A DNA stretch of 64,000 nt, from positions 1,116,001 through 1,180,000 of the forward strand of contig CAWDLR010000003.1 of assembly GCA_963803125.1 (NCBI GenBank), read 5' to 3'. Of the stretch, positions 8,585-16,309 are shown in pieces. Below the pieces are notes generated by a model that ran no database searches, had not been told where the DNA came from, and worked only from the letters and a program-made list of their open reading frames with translations. A program made the position numbers and the translations under genes. Origin of the DNA: G963675935 sp963803125 (lineage in GTDB: Bacteria; Planctomycetota; Planctomycetia; Pirellulales; Thermoguttaceae). The stretch's first letter is position 1. Each line of letters opens with the position of its first letter.

Positions 8585-9654
8585 CTACCTGGTTACTGGC
8601 CGATAGAGCGAGTCTCGTTCGACCGGCTGGCGGCCGGCTTCCAAAATGAGCGCCCGCAACTGCTCGACGCTTAGTCCCTCGGGCGACGTGGCCCCGGCGT
8701 CGTGATGAATGCGTTCGCGGCAAACGGTGCCGTCGAGGTCGTCGGCGCCGTAGGCCAGCGCCGTCTGCGCCGTGCCTACCCCCAAGGAAATCCAATACGC
8801 CTTGATGTGATCGAAATTGTCGAGCAACAAGCGGCTGACGGCCGTCACCCGCAAATCCTCCAGTGCCGATGCCCGCCGCAGGTGCGACAGGGCGGTGTTC
8901 GCCGGGTGAAATGCCAACGGCACGAACGCCTGAAACCCGCCGCCGGCGTCCTGCAAATCGCGCAGCCGCAGCAAGTGATCCACGCGCTGCTCGGCGCTCT
9001 CGACGTGGCCGTAGAGCATCGAGGCGTTGCTGCGAAGCCCAAGCTCGTGGGCCGTTCGATGCACGTCGAGCCAGCGGTGGGCGTCGGCCTTGCCGGGGCA
9101 GATTTCGCGCGAACGCCGGCGTCGAAGATCTCCGCCCCGCCGCCAGGCAGACTGCCGAGCCCTGCCGCGATCAGGTCTGCGAGAATCGCGCGGACAGGCC
9201 GCCCGCTGGTCTGCGAAAAGTGGTCGATTTCCACGGCCGTCCAGGCCTTCAGGTGCAGCCGCGGGAAGGCGGCGTGCAGGCCGCGGATGACGCCGAGATG
9301 CCAGTCGAAGGTCTTGCGTGGATGCGCACCGCCGACCAGGTGCAATTCGCTGCAGCCCGCCGCCTCGGCCACCCTCGCCCGCTCGAGGACCTCGTCTTCA
9401 TCCATCGTAAAGGCTCGCGGGTCACCTTCGTCGCGGCTGTAGGCGCACAGCGGGCAGCGGTACACGCAGACGTTGGTCGGGTTAATGTGCAGGTTGAGGT
9501 TGTAATACGCCGCGTCGCCGTTCTTGCGCCGCCGTACCAGATCTGCCAGTTTGCCAACCTCGTGCAGATCGGCCTGCGGCGAAAAGAGAAACGCGCCGTC
9601 GGCTGCCGACAGGCGCTCGCCGGTTTCGACTTTCTTGCGGACCCGATCGAGCAT
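8585..9654 (-). CDS. mqnE: Aminodeoxyfutalosine synthase (radical SAM), frameshifted
   Basis: MqnE converts 3-[(1-carboxyvinyl)oxy]benzoate to aminodeoxyfutalosine in the futalosine route to menaquinone. The radical-SAM cluster motif CxxxCxxC is present as CVYRCPLC. Family features include LHLVGGAHP, GGGAEIF, KAWTAVEIDH, SMLYGHVES and ALAYGADDLDGTV. The first part reads from ATG 9654 to about 9108. The rest (KICPGKADAHRWLDVHRTAHELG ...) continues in another frame to 8585. Adding one A to the AAA at ~9107 restores AKICPGKAD, so a one-base deletion in a homopolymer is the simplest explanation. Joined length is ~356 residues, close to the family norm. It is the last gene of a minus-strand menaquinone cluster. 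Confidence 0.9.
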
Positions 9655-9721
9655 AGTTATTCGTTGCCAAGCCGCGAGCGGCCGGTTTGTCGCGAAAACG
9701 CAAGCGGCCTTGTTGTTGTGA

Positions 9722-10603
9722 TCAACGGACGAGCAGGTCCACGATTCCCACCGTCAACAGCCCGAGGCTCACCACGGCGTTGACGTGGAAGAACGCCTGG
9801 TTGACGCGGCTGAGATCGTCAGGCCGCACTAGCCAATGTTCGTAGGCCAGCAGCAGGCCGATGCCCGCCACGCCCGCCAGGTAAATCCAGCCGAACCCAT
9901 CGTACACCGCCGGCACGAGAAACAACAGGACCACCGTGCCGAAATGGCATGCCGCCGCCAGCCGCAACGCGCCTGCCACGCCGAATCGGGCAGGCAGGCT
10001 CCGCAGCCCCATCTGCACGTCGAACTGGTAATCCTGGCAGGCGTAGATCACGTCGAAGCCTGCGACCCAGAGCATGACTGCCGCGCCGAGCACGAGCGGG
10101 GCCCAGGCCAGTTCCGCCCGGATCGCCACCCAAGCGGCCAGCGGCGCGAGCATCAGTGCCGCCCCCAGCCAGAAATGCGACAAGACCGTAAACCGCTTCG
10201 CAAAGCTGTATCCGAACAGAAATGCCAACACCGGCAGCGACGCCGCCAACGGAATCGGGTTGCGCGGCAGGAACAGCAGCGTGCCGGCCACGAAGCCGAG
10301 CGAGCAGACAAGCGTGAAGATCGCCACGCTGCCGGTGGAAAGTACGCCCGTGGGCAGGTGCCTCATCCTCGTCCGCGGATTCAGGGCGTCGAGCCGCCGA
10401 TCGGCCAGGCGGTTGAAGGCCATTGCCGCGCTGCGGGCGAAGACCATGCACGCCAGGATGCCCAGCAGATCCAGCCATCGAAACGGCACAGGCGGATCGG
10501 ATCGCAAATTGGCCGCCCACGCCATCGCCGCCGACAAGAGCGCGAAAGGCAGTGCGAACAGCGTGTGGCCGAAGCGAATCAGTTCCAGCAGGCGGCGGAG
10601 CAT
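9722..10603 (-). CDS. mqnP: UbiA-family prenyltransferase, MqnP type
   Basis: This 293-residue integral membrane protein has about eight to nine hydrophobic helices. It carries the two aspartate motifs of UbiA prenyltransferases: NRLADRRLDALNPRT (~64-78) and DVIYACQDYQFD (~192-203). In the futalosine pathway this enzyme attaches the polyprenyl tail to the 1,4-dihydroxy-6-naphthoate ring. It lies between ubiX and mqnE, which supports the menaquinone assignment over a heme or ubiquinone role. The start MLRRLLELIRFGHTLFALPF is typical for the family. Confidence 0.88.
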   Translation of the reverse strand: MLRRLLELIRFGHTLFALPFALLSAAMAWAANLRSDPPVPFRWLDLLGILACMVFARSAAMAFNRLADRRLDALNPRTRMRHLPTGVLSTGSVAIFTLVCSLGFVAGTLLFLPRNPIPLAASLPVLAFLFGYSFAKRFTVLSHFWLGAALMLAPLAAWVAIRAELAWAPLVLGAAVMLWVAGFDVIYACQDYQFDVQMGLRSLPARFGVAGALRLAAACHFGTVVLLFLVPAVYDGFGWIYLAGVAGIGLLLAYEHWLVRPDDLSRVNQAFFHVNAVVSLGLLTVGIVDLLVR

Positions 10604-10654
10604 GGTTGGCGGCGAATCGTTGCGAAACCGCAGGCGGCCAAGTTAGCGGAGTCC

Positions 10655-11385
10655 CTATTCCCTCATCCCGAGTCCTTCGTCTTTGACCCCCAGTCTCTTG
10701 TTCTCCCCCCAACGTTCGACCAGCGAATTCGCGATTCCCAACTGGTCGCATATCCGCGAGACGATAAAATCGACCAGATCGCCGATGAGTTTCACGCCGT
10801 GATAGAATCCGGCGCTGCCGGCAGGATCACGGCGCCGGCCTCGGCGGCGGCGGTCATGTTGCGAAGCTCGACCAGCGACAGCGGCGTCTCCCGCGGCATG
10901 AGGATCAGCCGTCGCCGCTCCTTCAAGTGGACTTCGGCGGCGCGGTGGATCAGGTTGAGGCTGGCGCCGTTGGCGATCGCGCTAAGCGTCCCGCCGGTGC
11001 AGGGGCAGACCACCATGCCGTCGGTTGGGAACGAGCCGCTGGCGATCGGGGCGAGGCTGTCGCCGAAGTGATGATAATGCAGTTCGCCCGTCTCGCCCGC
11101 GCCCATGCCCAGCACGTTGCTCGAATCGCCGCAGATGCCGGCGATCGTTCCCAGGGCCTGCAATTTGGGATCGCGCAGGGTTTCGCCGGCGTCGAGCATC
11201 AGCATGGCCGGATCGAAGTCGTCGAGATCGACGCTCAGCCCAAGCTCCTGTTTCAGCACGACCTGGCCGGCGGCGCTAATCGTCAGGTGGACGTCGCAGC
11301 CGGCGGCCAAGAGCACCTCCAACAGACGAACTGAGTAGGTCACGCCGCTCGCGCCGGTAATCGCTACGACAACAGTGCGTTTCAT
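10655..11385 (-). CDS. ubiX: UbiX-type flavin prenyltransferase, frameshifted near the C-terminus
   Basis: UbiX makes prenylated FMN, the cofactor of UbiD decarboxylases, and a UbiD homologue lies at 13729-15099. Motifs are AITGASGVTYSVRLLEVL (N-terminal Rossmann loop), the phosphate-binding SGSFPTDGMVVCPCTGGTLS, and LILMPRETPLSLVELRNM. The first frame stops at 10792, but the family C-terminus continues in the next frame as GFYHGVKLIGDLVDFIVSRI up to a TAG at 10655. One missing G at about 10810 (GGATTC read as GATTC) accounts for the switch. The last ~12 residues (LGVKDEGLGMRE) come from low-complexity DNA. Upstream start candidates to 11442 are repeat-derived; MKRTVVVAI at 11385 is the natural start. 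Confidence 0.88.
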
Positions 11386-11458
11386 GGGAATGATGAATGA
11401 TGAGTGATGAGTGATGAACGCCGGCGCTGGTGCATTCACCATTCAGCACTCATCATTT
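11386..11458. repeat. ATGATGA-type foldback between ubiE and ubiX
   Basis: TGATGAATGATGAGTGATGA on the left faces CATTCACCATTCAGCACTCATCATTT on the right. The same composition recurs at 44440-44513. The right arm supplies the ubiE stop codon (TGA, 11453-11455). Confidence 0.65.
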
Positions 11459-12301
11459 GCATTTTGTTCCACGGTACAATGTCGCCACTCCGAACGTAAA
11501 CGGCCAATACGTCACATCCGCCAGTCCCGCCGCCCGCATCCGCGCGGCCAACTCCTCGCCCTGCGGGAAGCGGCCGACGCTCTGCGGCAGATAATTGTAA
11601 GCCGCCTGACGGTTTCGGGCCAGGGCCTGGCCGATGCGGGGAAGGACGTGCTGGAAGTACCAGCCGTACATCGCCCCGAAGGGCCAGAGAGTCGGCGTGG
11701 AGAACTCCAGCACCGCCACTCGCCCGCCGCGCCGGCAGACGCGAACCATTTCCCGCAGCCCCGCGTCGCCGTCGGCGACGTTGCGCAAGCCAAACGCCAC
11801 GGCGACGATCTGAAACGTGTCGTCGGGAAACGGCAGCCGCAGGGTATCGGCTTCCAGCAGAGTAATGCCCAGAGAAGCCGCGCCTGGATCTTCCCTCGTT
11901 CCCACGCTCTGCGTGGAAACGTCCCGGCTGGGGGCCTGCGCGACTTCGCTGGATGGACGCAGAGCGTCCGACGGCGCGTTCCCACGCAGAGCGTGGGAAC
12001 GAGACAGCGCGCCGGCGCGGCGGCACTTCTCTTGGGCAATTGCCAACATCGGTTGGCAGAAATCCGTGGCCGCGATGGCTGCCGTTCCCCGCGACGCCCG
12101 CCAGTACGCCAGCGCCAGGTCGGCGGTGCCCGTGCAGACGTCGAGGATCGGCCCCTCATCCAGTGGCGGCACAAGCGCGACGGTCCTCCGCCGCCATGAG
12201 CGATCGATCCCCAGCGAAAGCAGCCGATTGAGGAGATCGTACCGCCCGGCGATCTGGCCGAACATTTCCCGGATTCGCGCGGCGGACTTGTCGAGCGTCA
12301 T
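11453..12301 (-). CDS. ubiE: Demethylmenaquinone methyltransferase carrying an in-frame repeat insertion
   Basis: This is a SAM-dependent C-methyltransferase for the last step of menaquinone synthesis. Motifs are ARIREMFGQIAGRYDLLNRLLS, the SAM-binding ILDVCTGTADLALAY, LEADTLRLPFPDDTF, AVAFGLRNVADGDAGLREMVRV and GGRVAVLEFS. The ATG at 12301 is in the usual family position and overlaps the stop of the upstream gene (ATGA), so translation is probably coupled. At 282 residues it is longer than the usual ~230-250. The excess is a ~35-residue segment encoded by the palindromic element at 11897-12001, placed between CRRAGALS and DPGAASLGITLLEAD without breaking the frame. The insertion site is a surface loop before motif II, so activity may be retained; this is inference. 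Confidence 0.92.
   Translation of the reverse strand: MTLDKSAARIREMFGQIAGRYDLLNRLLSLGIDRSWRRRTVALVPPLDEGPILDVCTGTADLALAYWRASRGTAAIAATDFCQPMLAIAQEKCRRAGALSRSHALRGNAPSDALRPSSEVAQAPSRDVSTQSVGTREDPGAASLGITLLEADTLRLPFPDDTFQIVAVAFGLRNVADGDAGLREMVRVCRRGGRVAVLEFSTPTLWPFGAMYGWYFQHVLPRIGQALARNRQAAYNYLPQSVGRFPQGEELAARMRAAGLADVTYWPFTFGVATLYRGTKCK
11897..12001. repeat. 105-bp foldback element inside ubiE, in frame
   Basis: The termini are CGTTCCCACGCTCTGCGTGG (11897) and CCACGCAGAGCGTGGGAACG (ending 12001). The left terminus has one G less than the perfect copy. Its length, 105 bp, is a multiple of three and contains no stop codon in the ubiE frame. Confidence 0.88.
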
Positions 12302-12921
12302 GGGTTGGAGCAACTCTTTTGTAGTCGCTCGTCGTATTCTCTCAACCAATCGGCCATAATGCCGGTGAACTGCGCGACCTGCCGTTCGTGTTTTCGGACG
12401 ACCCAGGGGAAGTCGCTGAGCGACCAGAGGTAGTCTACCTGGAACTGTAGCAGACTTTCGGCGAGCGGGAAGTAGTGCACTTTGACGTAGAGCTGTTGCG
12501 ATTTCGGCGCCCTTCCCGCGTACCAAATCACCGTTGCTGCTCTATTGCAGCGTACGCCCGCCGACAGCCCGAGGACGATGTTGTCGGCCGGAGGGTTGGA
12601 CTTTTGGAATCCTCGGTCGGCAAGCCAGGCTTCGATTTCAGCGACTATCGGTCGAGATGACGATCGCTTCGCCGAGGAATCGCCGGTTCGCGCAACGAAC
12701 CCCCCTATCCCGCCGCTTGCGGCTTGGCGGCCGATCTGCGAGTGCCCGGCAAAGAGAACAAACGCCACAACCACGAGCAGCCCCTTGGCGAGCATGCGGT
12801 GGTCCAGCCACATTGCCGCCAGGCCCAGTCCTACGAGCCCGGCCATCGCCATCTGCCAGCAGAGAATCGTGCCGCGGGAGGCGCCTGCGGCAATCACGGC
12901 CGTTGCCGCGGTGACGATCAT
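12298..12921 (-). CDS. Unknown protein with N-terminal membrane helices
   Basis: This 207-residue protein is not recognised. Residues 1-62 hold two to three hydrophobic helices (MIVTAATAVIAAGASRG, MAMAGLVGLGLAAMWL, GLLVVVAFVLFAG). A polar C-terminal domain of ~140 residues follows (PIVAEIEAWLADRGFQ ... WSLSDFPWVVRKHERQVAQF). The frame extends upstream to 13638, but that part is antisense-like low-quality sequence overlapping the next gene. The ATG at 12921 overlaps the upstream stop as TGATG. Its own stop overlaps the ubiE start as ATGA. The tight coupling on both sides places it in the menaquinone operon, though no role in the pathway is known. Confidence 0.7.
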   Translation of the reverse strand: MIVTAATAVIAAGASRGTILCWQMAMAGLVGLGLAAMWLDHRMLAKGLLVVVAFVLFAGHSQIGRQAASGGIGGFVARTGDSSAKRSSSRPIVAEIEAWLADRGFQKSNPPADNIVLGLSAGVRCNRAATVIWYAGRAPKSQQLYVKVHYFPLAESLLQFQVDYLWSLSDFPWVVRKHERQVAQFTGIMADWLREYDERLQKSCSNP

Positions 12922-13589
12922 CAGCGCCGAATGCTGAACTGAAAGTGAAAGGCCGGACGCTGGTCCAGGCCGAAGTCGCTCGCCGCCGGCAGCCGCATCA
13001 CCATGCCCTTCAGCCCGGCGATCGTTCGGCCCAAGGAGACAAAGGAGTGTGCCAAGACGGCAATCAGGATGAAGGACAGAACGAGGTACGGGATCAGCAC
13101 GACGAGCGGCGTTGTATCCGCGGTGATCATCCCATGTTCGTCCTTCGCCGTCCACCAACTCAGACATGCTGCCGCCAGGCTGATCGGCAGACCAAATCGC
13201 CAGTAGAAAAGACTTGTTCGCCAACTTTTCTCCGCGGAGCCGAGAGAAATCTTCTCGCACAGTCGCCGCATGACGACGCAGAAGCCTATCGTCGCGAAGA
13301 CGTTGAGCACGCCGAAGGCGACGCCGACGGTCTTTTCCACAAAGGGCATTCTGCCGGGGCACTCGGCAAACGGCGCCCAGAGAGCATTCAACACCGCCAC
13401 GATCGCAATGAGCTTCAATAGGAAGCCGTAGCGAACTGCGACGGAATTCCTGACCAGACCGATCACCCCCACCGCGATAATCGCATAACCGAGAACGTCG
13501 TTGAGCAGGTCGAAGCCATTCACCCAGATGGCGACAGCCGCCAGCACGATGCCCCAGAAGATCCACTTCAACGATTGCAGGACCGACAC
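12921..13589 (-). CDS. Unknown polytopic membrane protein
   Basis: This 222-residue protein has about six predicted membrane helices (SLKWIFWGIVLAAVAIWV, VLGYAIIAVGVIGLV, FLLKLIAIVAVLNALW, VAFGVLNVFATIGFCVV, FGLPISLAAACLSWW, PLVVLIPYLVLSFILIAVL). No conserved family motif is recognised. Its stop codon is shared with the start of the following unknown gene, so the two are probably made together and may form one membrane complex. Upstream, 139 bases separate it from the ubiD-type gene, enough for a separate promoter. Confidence 0.7.
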   Translation of the reverse strand: MSVLQSLKWIFWGIVLAAVAIWVNGFDLLNDVLGYAIIAVGVIGLVRNSVAVRYGFLLKLIAIVAVLNALWAPFAECPGRMPFVEKTVGVAFGVLNVFATIGFCVVMRRLCEKISLGSAEKSWRTSLFYWRFGLPISLAAACLSWWTAKDEHGMITADTTPLVVLIPYLVLSFILIAVLAHSFVSLGRTIAGLKGMVMRLPAASDFGLDQRPAFHFQFSIRR

Positions 13590-13728
13590 AATGCTTCCTC
13601 ACGTCACGGTTGCGGGCTCTCGGCGGATATTTTACCACCCATTCTTTCTACAACCCGCGCGCAACCGACCAAGGCTATTCTACGACAATATTCCCCCACT
13701 CATCGAAAAACAGCCTCGACTTGTGGCC

Positions 13729-15099
13729 TTACACGGCAACCGCCTTCCGCGTGGCGTCAATCGCCATTCTCCGTCCCGGCATCCCGGGATTCGCCGCCGG
13801 GTCGAGGGGGTCGGGCGGCCCTTCGTCGATAAGAATGTCGCGGCCGGGGCCCGCGTTGGCCGAAATCGCCCCGAGCACCGCCTCGTGGTCGCGGACATCC
13901 ACGTCGTCATCGACGACCACCAGCGTCTTGGCGAACATCATCGGCCGCAGCCCCCATGCCGCATGGGCCGCGCGGCGGCCCTGGGCCGCGTATGTCTTGC
14001 GGATCGAGACCGACGCCCAATATCGCCCCGCCGCAAACTCCGGCATGTCGTAATCAACCAGTTCGGGCATCGCCAACCGCGCAAGCGGCAAGAACACACG
14101 CTGCATCGCTCGGGCAACCGTCACCGCTTCGTGCGGCGGGCGGCCGGGAACCGTCACCGTGAAGATCGGATTCGCCCGCTGGCTCATGGCCGTCACCTGC
14201 ATCACCGCGGCCGAGAGCGGCGGCGTGGCATGGCCCAGCGGACCGCATAGCGGGCCGGCGGTCACCGGCTTCTCCGCGGGATCGACGTAGCCTTCCAAAA
14301 CGATCTCCGCCTCGGCCGGCACAAACAGATCGACTCCGCGGCAGGCGACCATGTCGAGTGGCTTCTGCCGCAACAAGCCCGCCACGGCGCACACGTCGCT
14401 GTCGGCCGGCAACGGCGCCGCGGCCGCCAGCAAAAACGCCGGATCGCCGCCGATGACCACCGCCAGCGGCATCTTCCGGCTTCGCGCCCGATAGTCGAGG
14501 AGCAGCCGAGCGTGGTCGTCGTGGGCCGCCCAGCAGACGGCCAGCCGCGTGGTGTCGATCCGCTGCAAGTCGAAACGCCCGGCGATGGGCCGATGCGAAT
14601 CGGCCTCGGCCGAAAAGACGATCGCGCCGGGGATCGCCGGCGGTATCGCCTCGCCGCCGGCGGCATGACAACCTAACAGCGGCAGCTCGCCCAGATTGAT
14701 GTCGCTCCCCAGGCGAACGATCTGCTGGCAGGCCGCCGACTTGACCTCGCGCGGCGTCACGCTGGAGACTGCCGCCGGCCGTGCGCCGCTCTTCAGCCGC
14801 TCGAACCAACCCTCCGGCGCGGAGGCATCGACGAGCCGAGCGATTCGTCCGGTCGGTTCGTCGAGGCTGGCGACGCCCAGCGCCTGGCAGATGCGTATCT
14901 CTGTCGCCAGCAGATTGGCCAGCAGCGGCAGATGGTGCCCCTTAACTGCCCCAAAGAGTAGGGCTGGTCCGCCCGAATGTGCCGCTTGGACGACGATTTC
15001 GGCAGCCTCCCCAACGGGATCGACCTCCGTTTCCAGCCGCGTCAATTGGCCGGCGTGATGCAGTTCTTCCAGAAAATCTGCCAGGCATCGGTACGGCAT
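13729..15099 (-). CDS. ubiD: UbiD-family decarboxylase (prenylated-FMN dependent)
   Basis: This ~456-residue UbiD homologue starts at ATG 15099 (MPYRCLADFLEELHHAGQL); an in-frame extension to 15162 lacks family similarity. Recognisable regions are RLETEVDPVGEAAEIV, the domain around GRFDLQRIDTTRLAV, VVIGGDPAFLLAAAAPLPAD, and EIVLEGYVDP, whose glutamate lies in the catalytic region, followed by GPLCGPLGH. With UbiX, MqnP, UbiE and MqnE in the same strand and cluster, it is most likely the decarboxylase that removes the ring carboxylate in futalosine-route menaquinone synthesis. It needs prenyl-FMN from the UbiX encoded at 10655-11385. The C-terminus (GMPGRRMAIDATRKAVAV) looks complete. Confidence 0.9.
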   Translation of the reverse strand: MPYRCLADFLEELHHAGQLTRLETEVDPVGEAAEIVVQAAHSGGPALLFGAVKGHHLPLLANLLATEIRICQALGVASLDEPTGRIARLVDASAPEGWFERLKSGARPAAVSSVTPREVKSAACQQIVRLGSDINLGELPLLGCHAAGGEAIPPAIPGAIVFSAEADSHRPIAGRFDLQRIDTTRLAVCWAAHDDHARLLLDYRARSRKMPLAVVIGGDPAFLLAAAAPLPADSDVCAVAGLLRQKPLDMVACRGVDLFVPAEAEIVLEGYVDPAEKPVTAGPLCGPLGHATPPLSAAVMQVTAMSQRANPIFTVTVPGRPPHEAVTVARAMQRVFLPLARLAMPELVDYDMPEFAAGRYWASVSIRKTYAAQGRRAAHAAWGLRPMMFAKTLVVVDDDVDVRDHEAVLGAISANAGPGRDILIDEGPPDPLDPAANPGMPGRRMAIDATRKAVAV

Positions 15100-15246
15100 G
15101 GCGGCATTGTAGAGAGGAGAAGCAAAAGGGGGAAGCCCGAGCGTCGAGGGGCCAAGACGCAAGGGCTGGGCACTTCAGTGCCCAGTGCCCGGTCCCCAGC
15201 GGCCCCAACGCCCGCCGCCGCGGCCGGTCTGCGACATTCTGCGGGG

Positions 15247-15252
15247 TATAAT
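15247..15252 (+). promoter_or_regulatory. Possible -10 box for the ComB-like gene
   Basis: TATAAT lies 21 bases upstream of the ATG at 15274 in otherwise GC-rich DNA. No convincing -35 hexamer is visible 16-18 bases further upstream. A weak ribosome site, TTGGAG, lies at 15263-15268. Confidence 0.35.
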
Positions 15253-15273
15253 TGCAGAGCAATTGGAGCTTCG

Positions 15274-16059
15274 ATGAAACCGACGCTGAACGTCTACGCC
15301 CTGCCCAAACTGGTCGATCCGCAAGAACTCGCCGGCGGAACGGCAGTGGTGATCGACGTGCTGCGGGCGACGACAACGATCGTCTATGCCCTCGACGCCG
15401 GGGCGCGGCAGGTAATCCCCTGCCTGACCATCGCCGACGCCCTGGCCGCCGCCGAGCAATTCCCGCGTAGCGAAGTCCTCTTGGCCGGCGAACGCGAAGG
15501 GCTGCCGATCGACGGTTTCGACCTGGGCAATTCCCCCGGCGAGTTCACCCCCGAGCGGGTCGAGGGAAAGACGATCGTGCTGACCACCACCAACGGCACG
15601 CAAGCGATCGGCCACGCCCAAACCGCCGACGAGATCCTGCTGGCGGCGTTTGTCAACGCCGGCGCGATCGTCCGCCGGCTGGTCGATCGACAGCACGTCC
15701 ATATCCTCTGTGCCGGCACCGACGGAAAGCTGGGCGACGACGACGTGCTGCTGGCCGGCATGTTGGTCGATCGCCTCGAGCGCGAAGGGGGGATGGTCTA
15801 CCGCGAGAATGCCCAGGCGATGACCGCCCGCGAAACCTGGCGGCACTCGTTCTCCCTGCCACAGGCCCTCGGGGCCGAAGTGCTCGATCCCGACCTGCTG
15901 GCGTCGCAACTGCGAAAGAGCCCCGGCGGGCACAACCTCATGTCGCTCGGACTGGAAGAAGACATCCTCGCCGCCTCCTGGATTGGCCGCTTCGATCTGG
16001 TGCCGAGATTCGATCCTAAGATTATGCGGATCAGGATCGAGGGAAGGAACAAGGAATGA
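15274..16059 (+). CDS. comB: ComB-like 2-phosphosulfolactate phosphatase family protein
   Basis: This 261-residue protein carries ComB family features: VVIDVLRATTTIVYALDAGA, LAGEREGLPIDGFDLGNSPGE, TIVLTTTNGTQAI, and the C-terminal KSPGGHNLMSLGLEEDI. The family hydrolyses 2-phosphosulfolactate in coenzyme M or sulfolactate synthesis. In bacteria without coenzyme M the true substrate is uncertain, so only the family is claimed. ATG 15274 has TTGGAG five bases upstream. The last residues (GRNKE and the stop) fall at the edge of an AATGACGAA repeat, so the natural C-terminus may have been altered by repeat insertion. It is divergent from the menaquinone cluster. Confidence 0.85.
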   Translation: MKPTLNVYALPKLVDPQELAGGTAVVIDVLRATTTIVYALDAGARQVIPCLTIADALAAAEQFPRSEVLLAGEREGLPIDGFDLGNSPGEFTPERVEGKTIVLTTTNGTQAIGHAQTADEILLAAFVNAGAIVRRLVDRQHVHILCAGTDGKLGDDDVLLAGMLVDRLEREGGMVYRENAQAMTARETWRHSFSLPQALGAEVLDPDLLASQLRKSPGGHNLMSLGLEEDILAASWIGRFDLVPRFDPKIMRIRIEGRNKE

Positions 16060-16235
16060 CGAAGCACGAATGACGAATGACGAAGGAATGACGAAGCACG
16101 AAATCCGAATGACGAAGGAGACACCGAGTCGCGAAGGATGAAGGAGGCAGTGGCGGCATTCGACATTCTGCCTTCGACATTCGTCATTCCTTCGTCATTC
16201 GGATTTCGTGCTTCGTCATTCCCCCCCCCCCGCCC
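16046..16235. repeat. Low-complexity foldback of AATGACGAAGCACGA units
   Basis: The left arm holds several copies of GAATGACGAAGCACGAA. The right arm reads TTCGTCATTCGGATTTCGTG CTTCGTCATTC, its inverted complement. A run of twelve C follows at about 16221-16232. The block fills the gap between comB and glyS. Confidence 0.75.
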
Positions 16236-16309
16236 TGGCCAACGAGCCGGGGCATCCGTACAATACGTAACCTTCATCCCAATCACCCCCCATTCTCGCG
16301 GCGAATTCT

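Noticed and set aside
12298..13638. One 446-residue frame instead of two membrane proteins
   Set aside because: The part before 12921 is arginine-rich shadow of the 222-residue membrane protein; only the part from the ATG at 12921 has protein-like helices.
16221..16232. Run of twelve C as phase-variation tract
   Set aside because: It lies ~80 bases before the glyS start within repeat DNA and not in a coding frame or an obvious promoter spacer; length may also be an assembly artefact.
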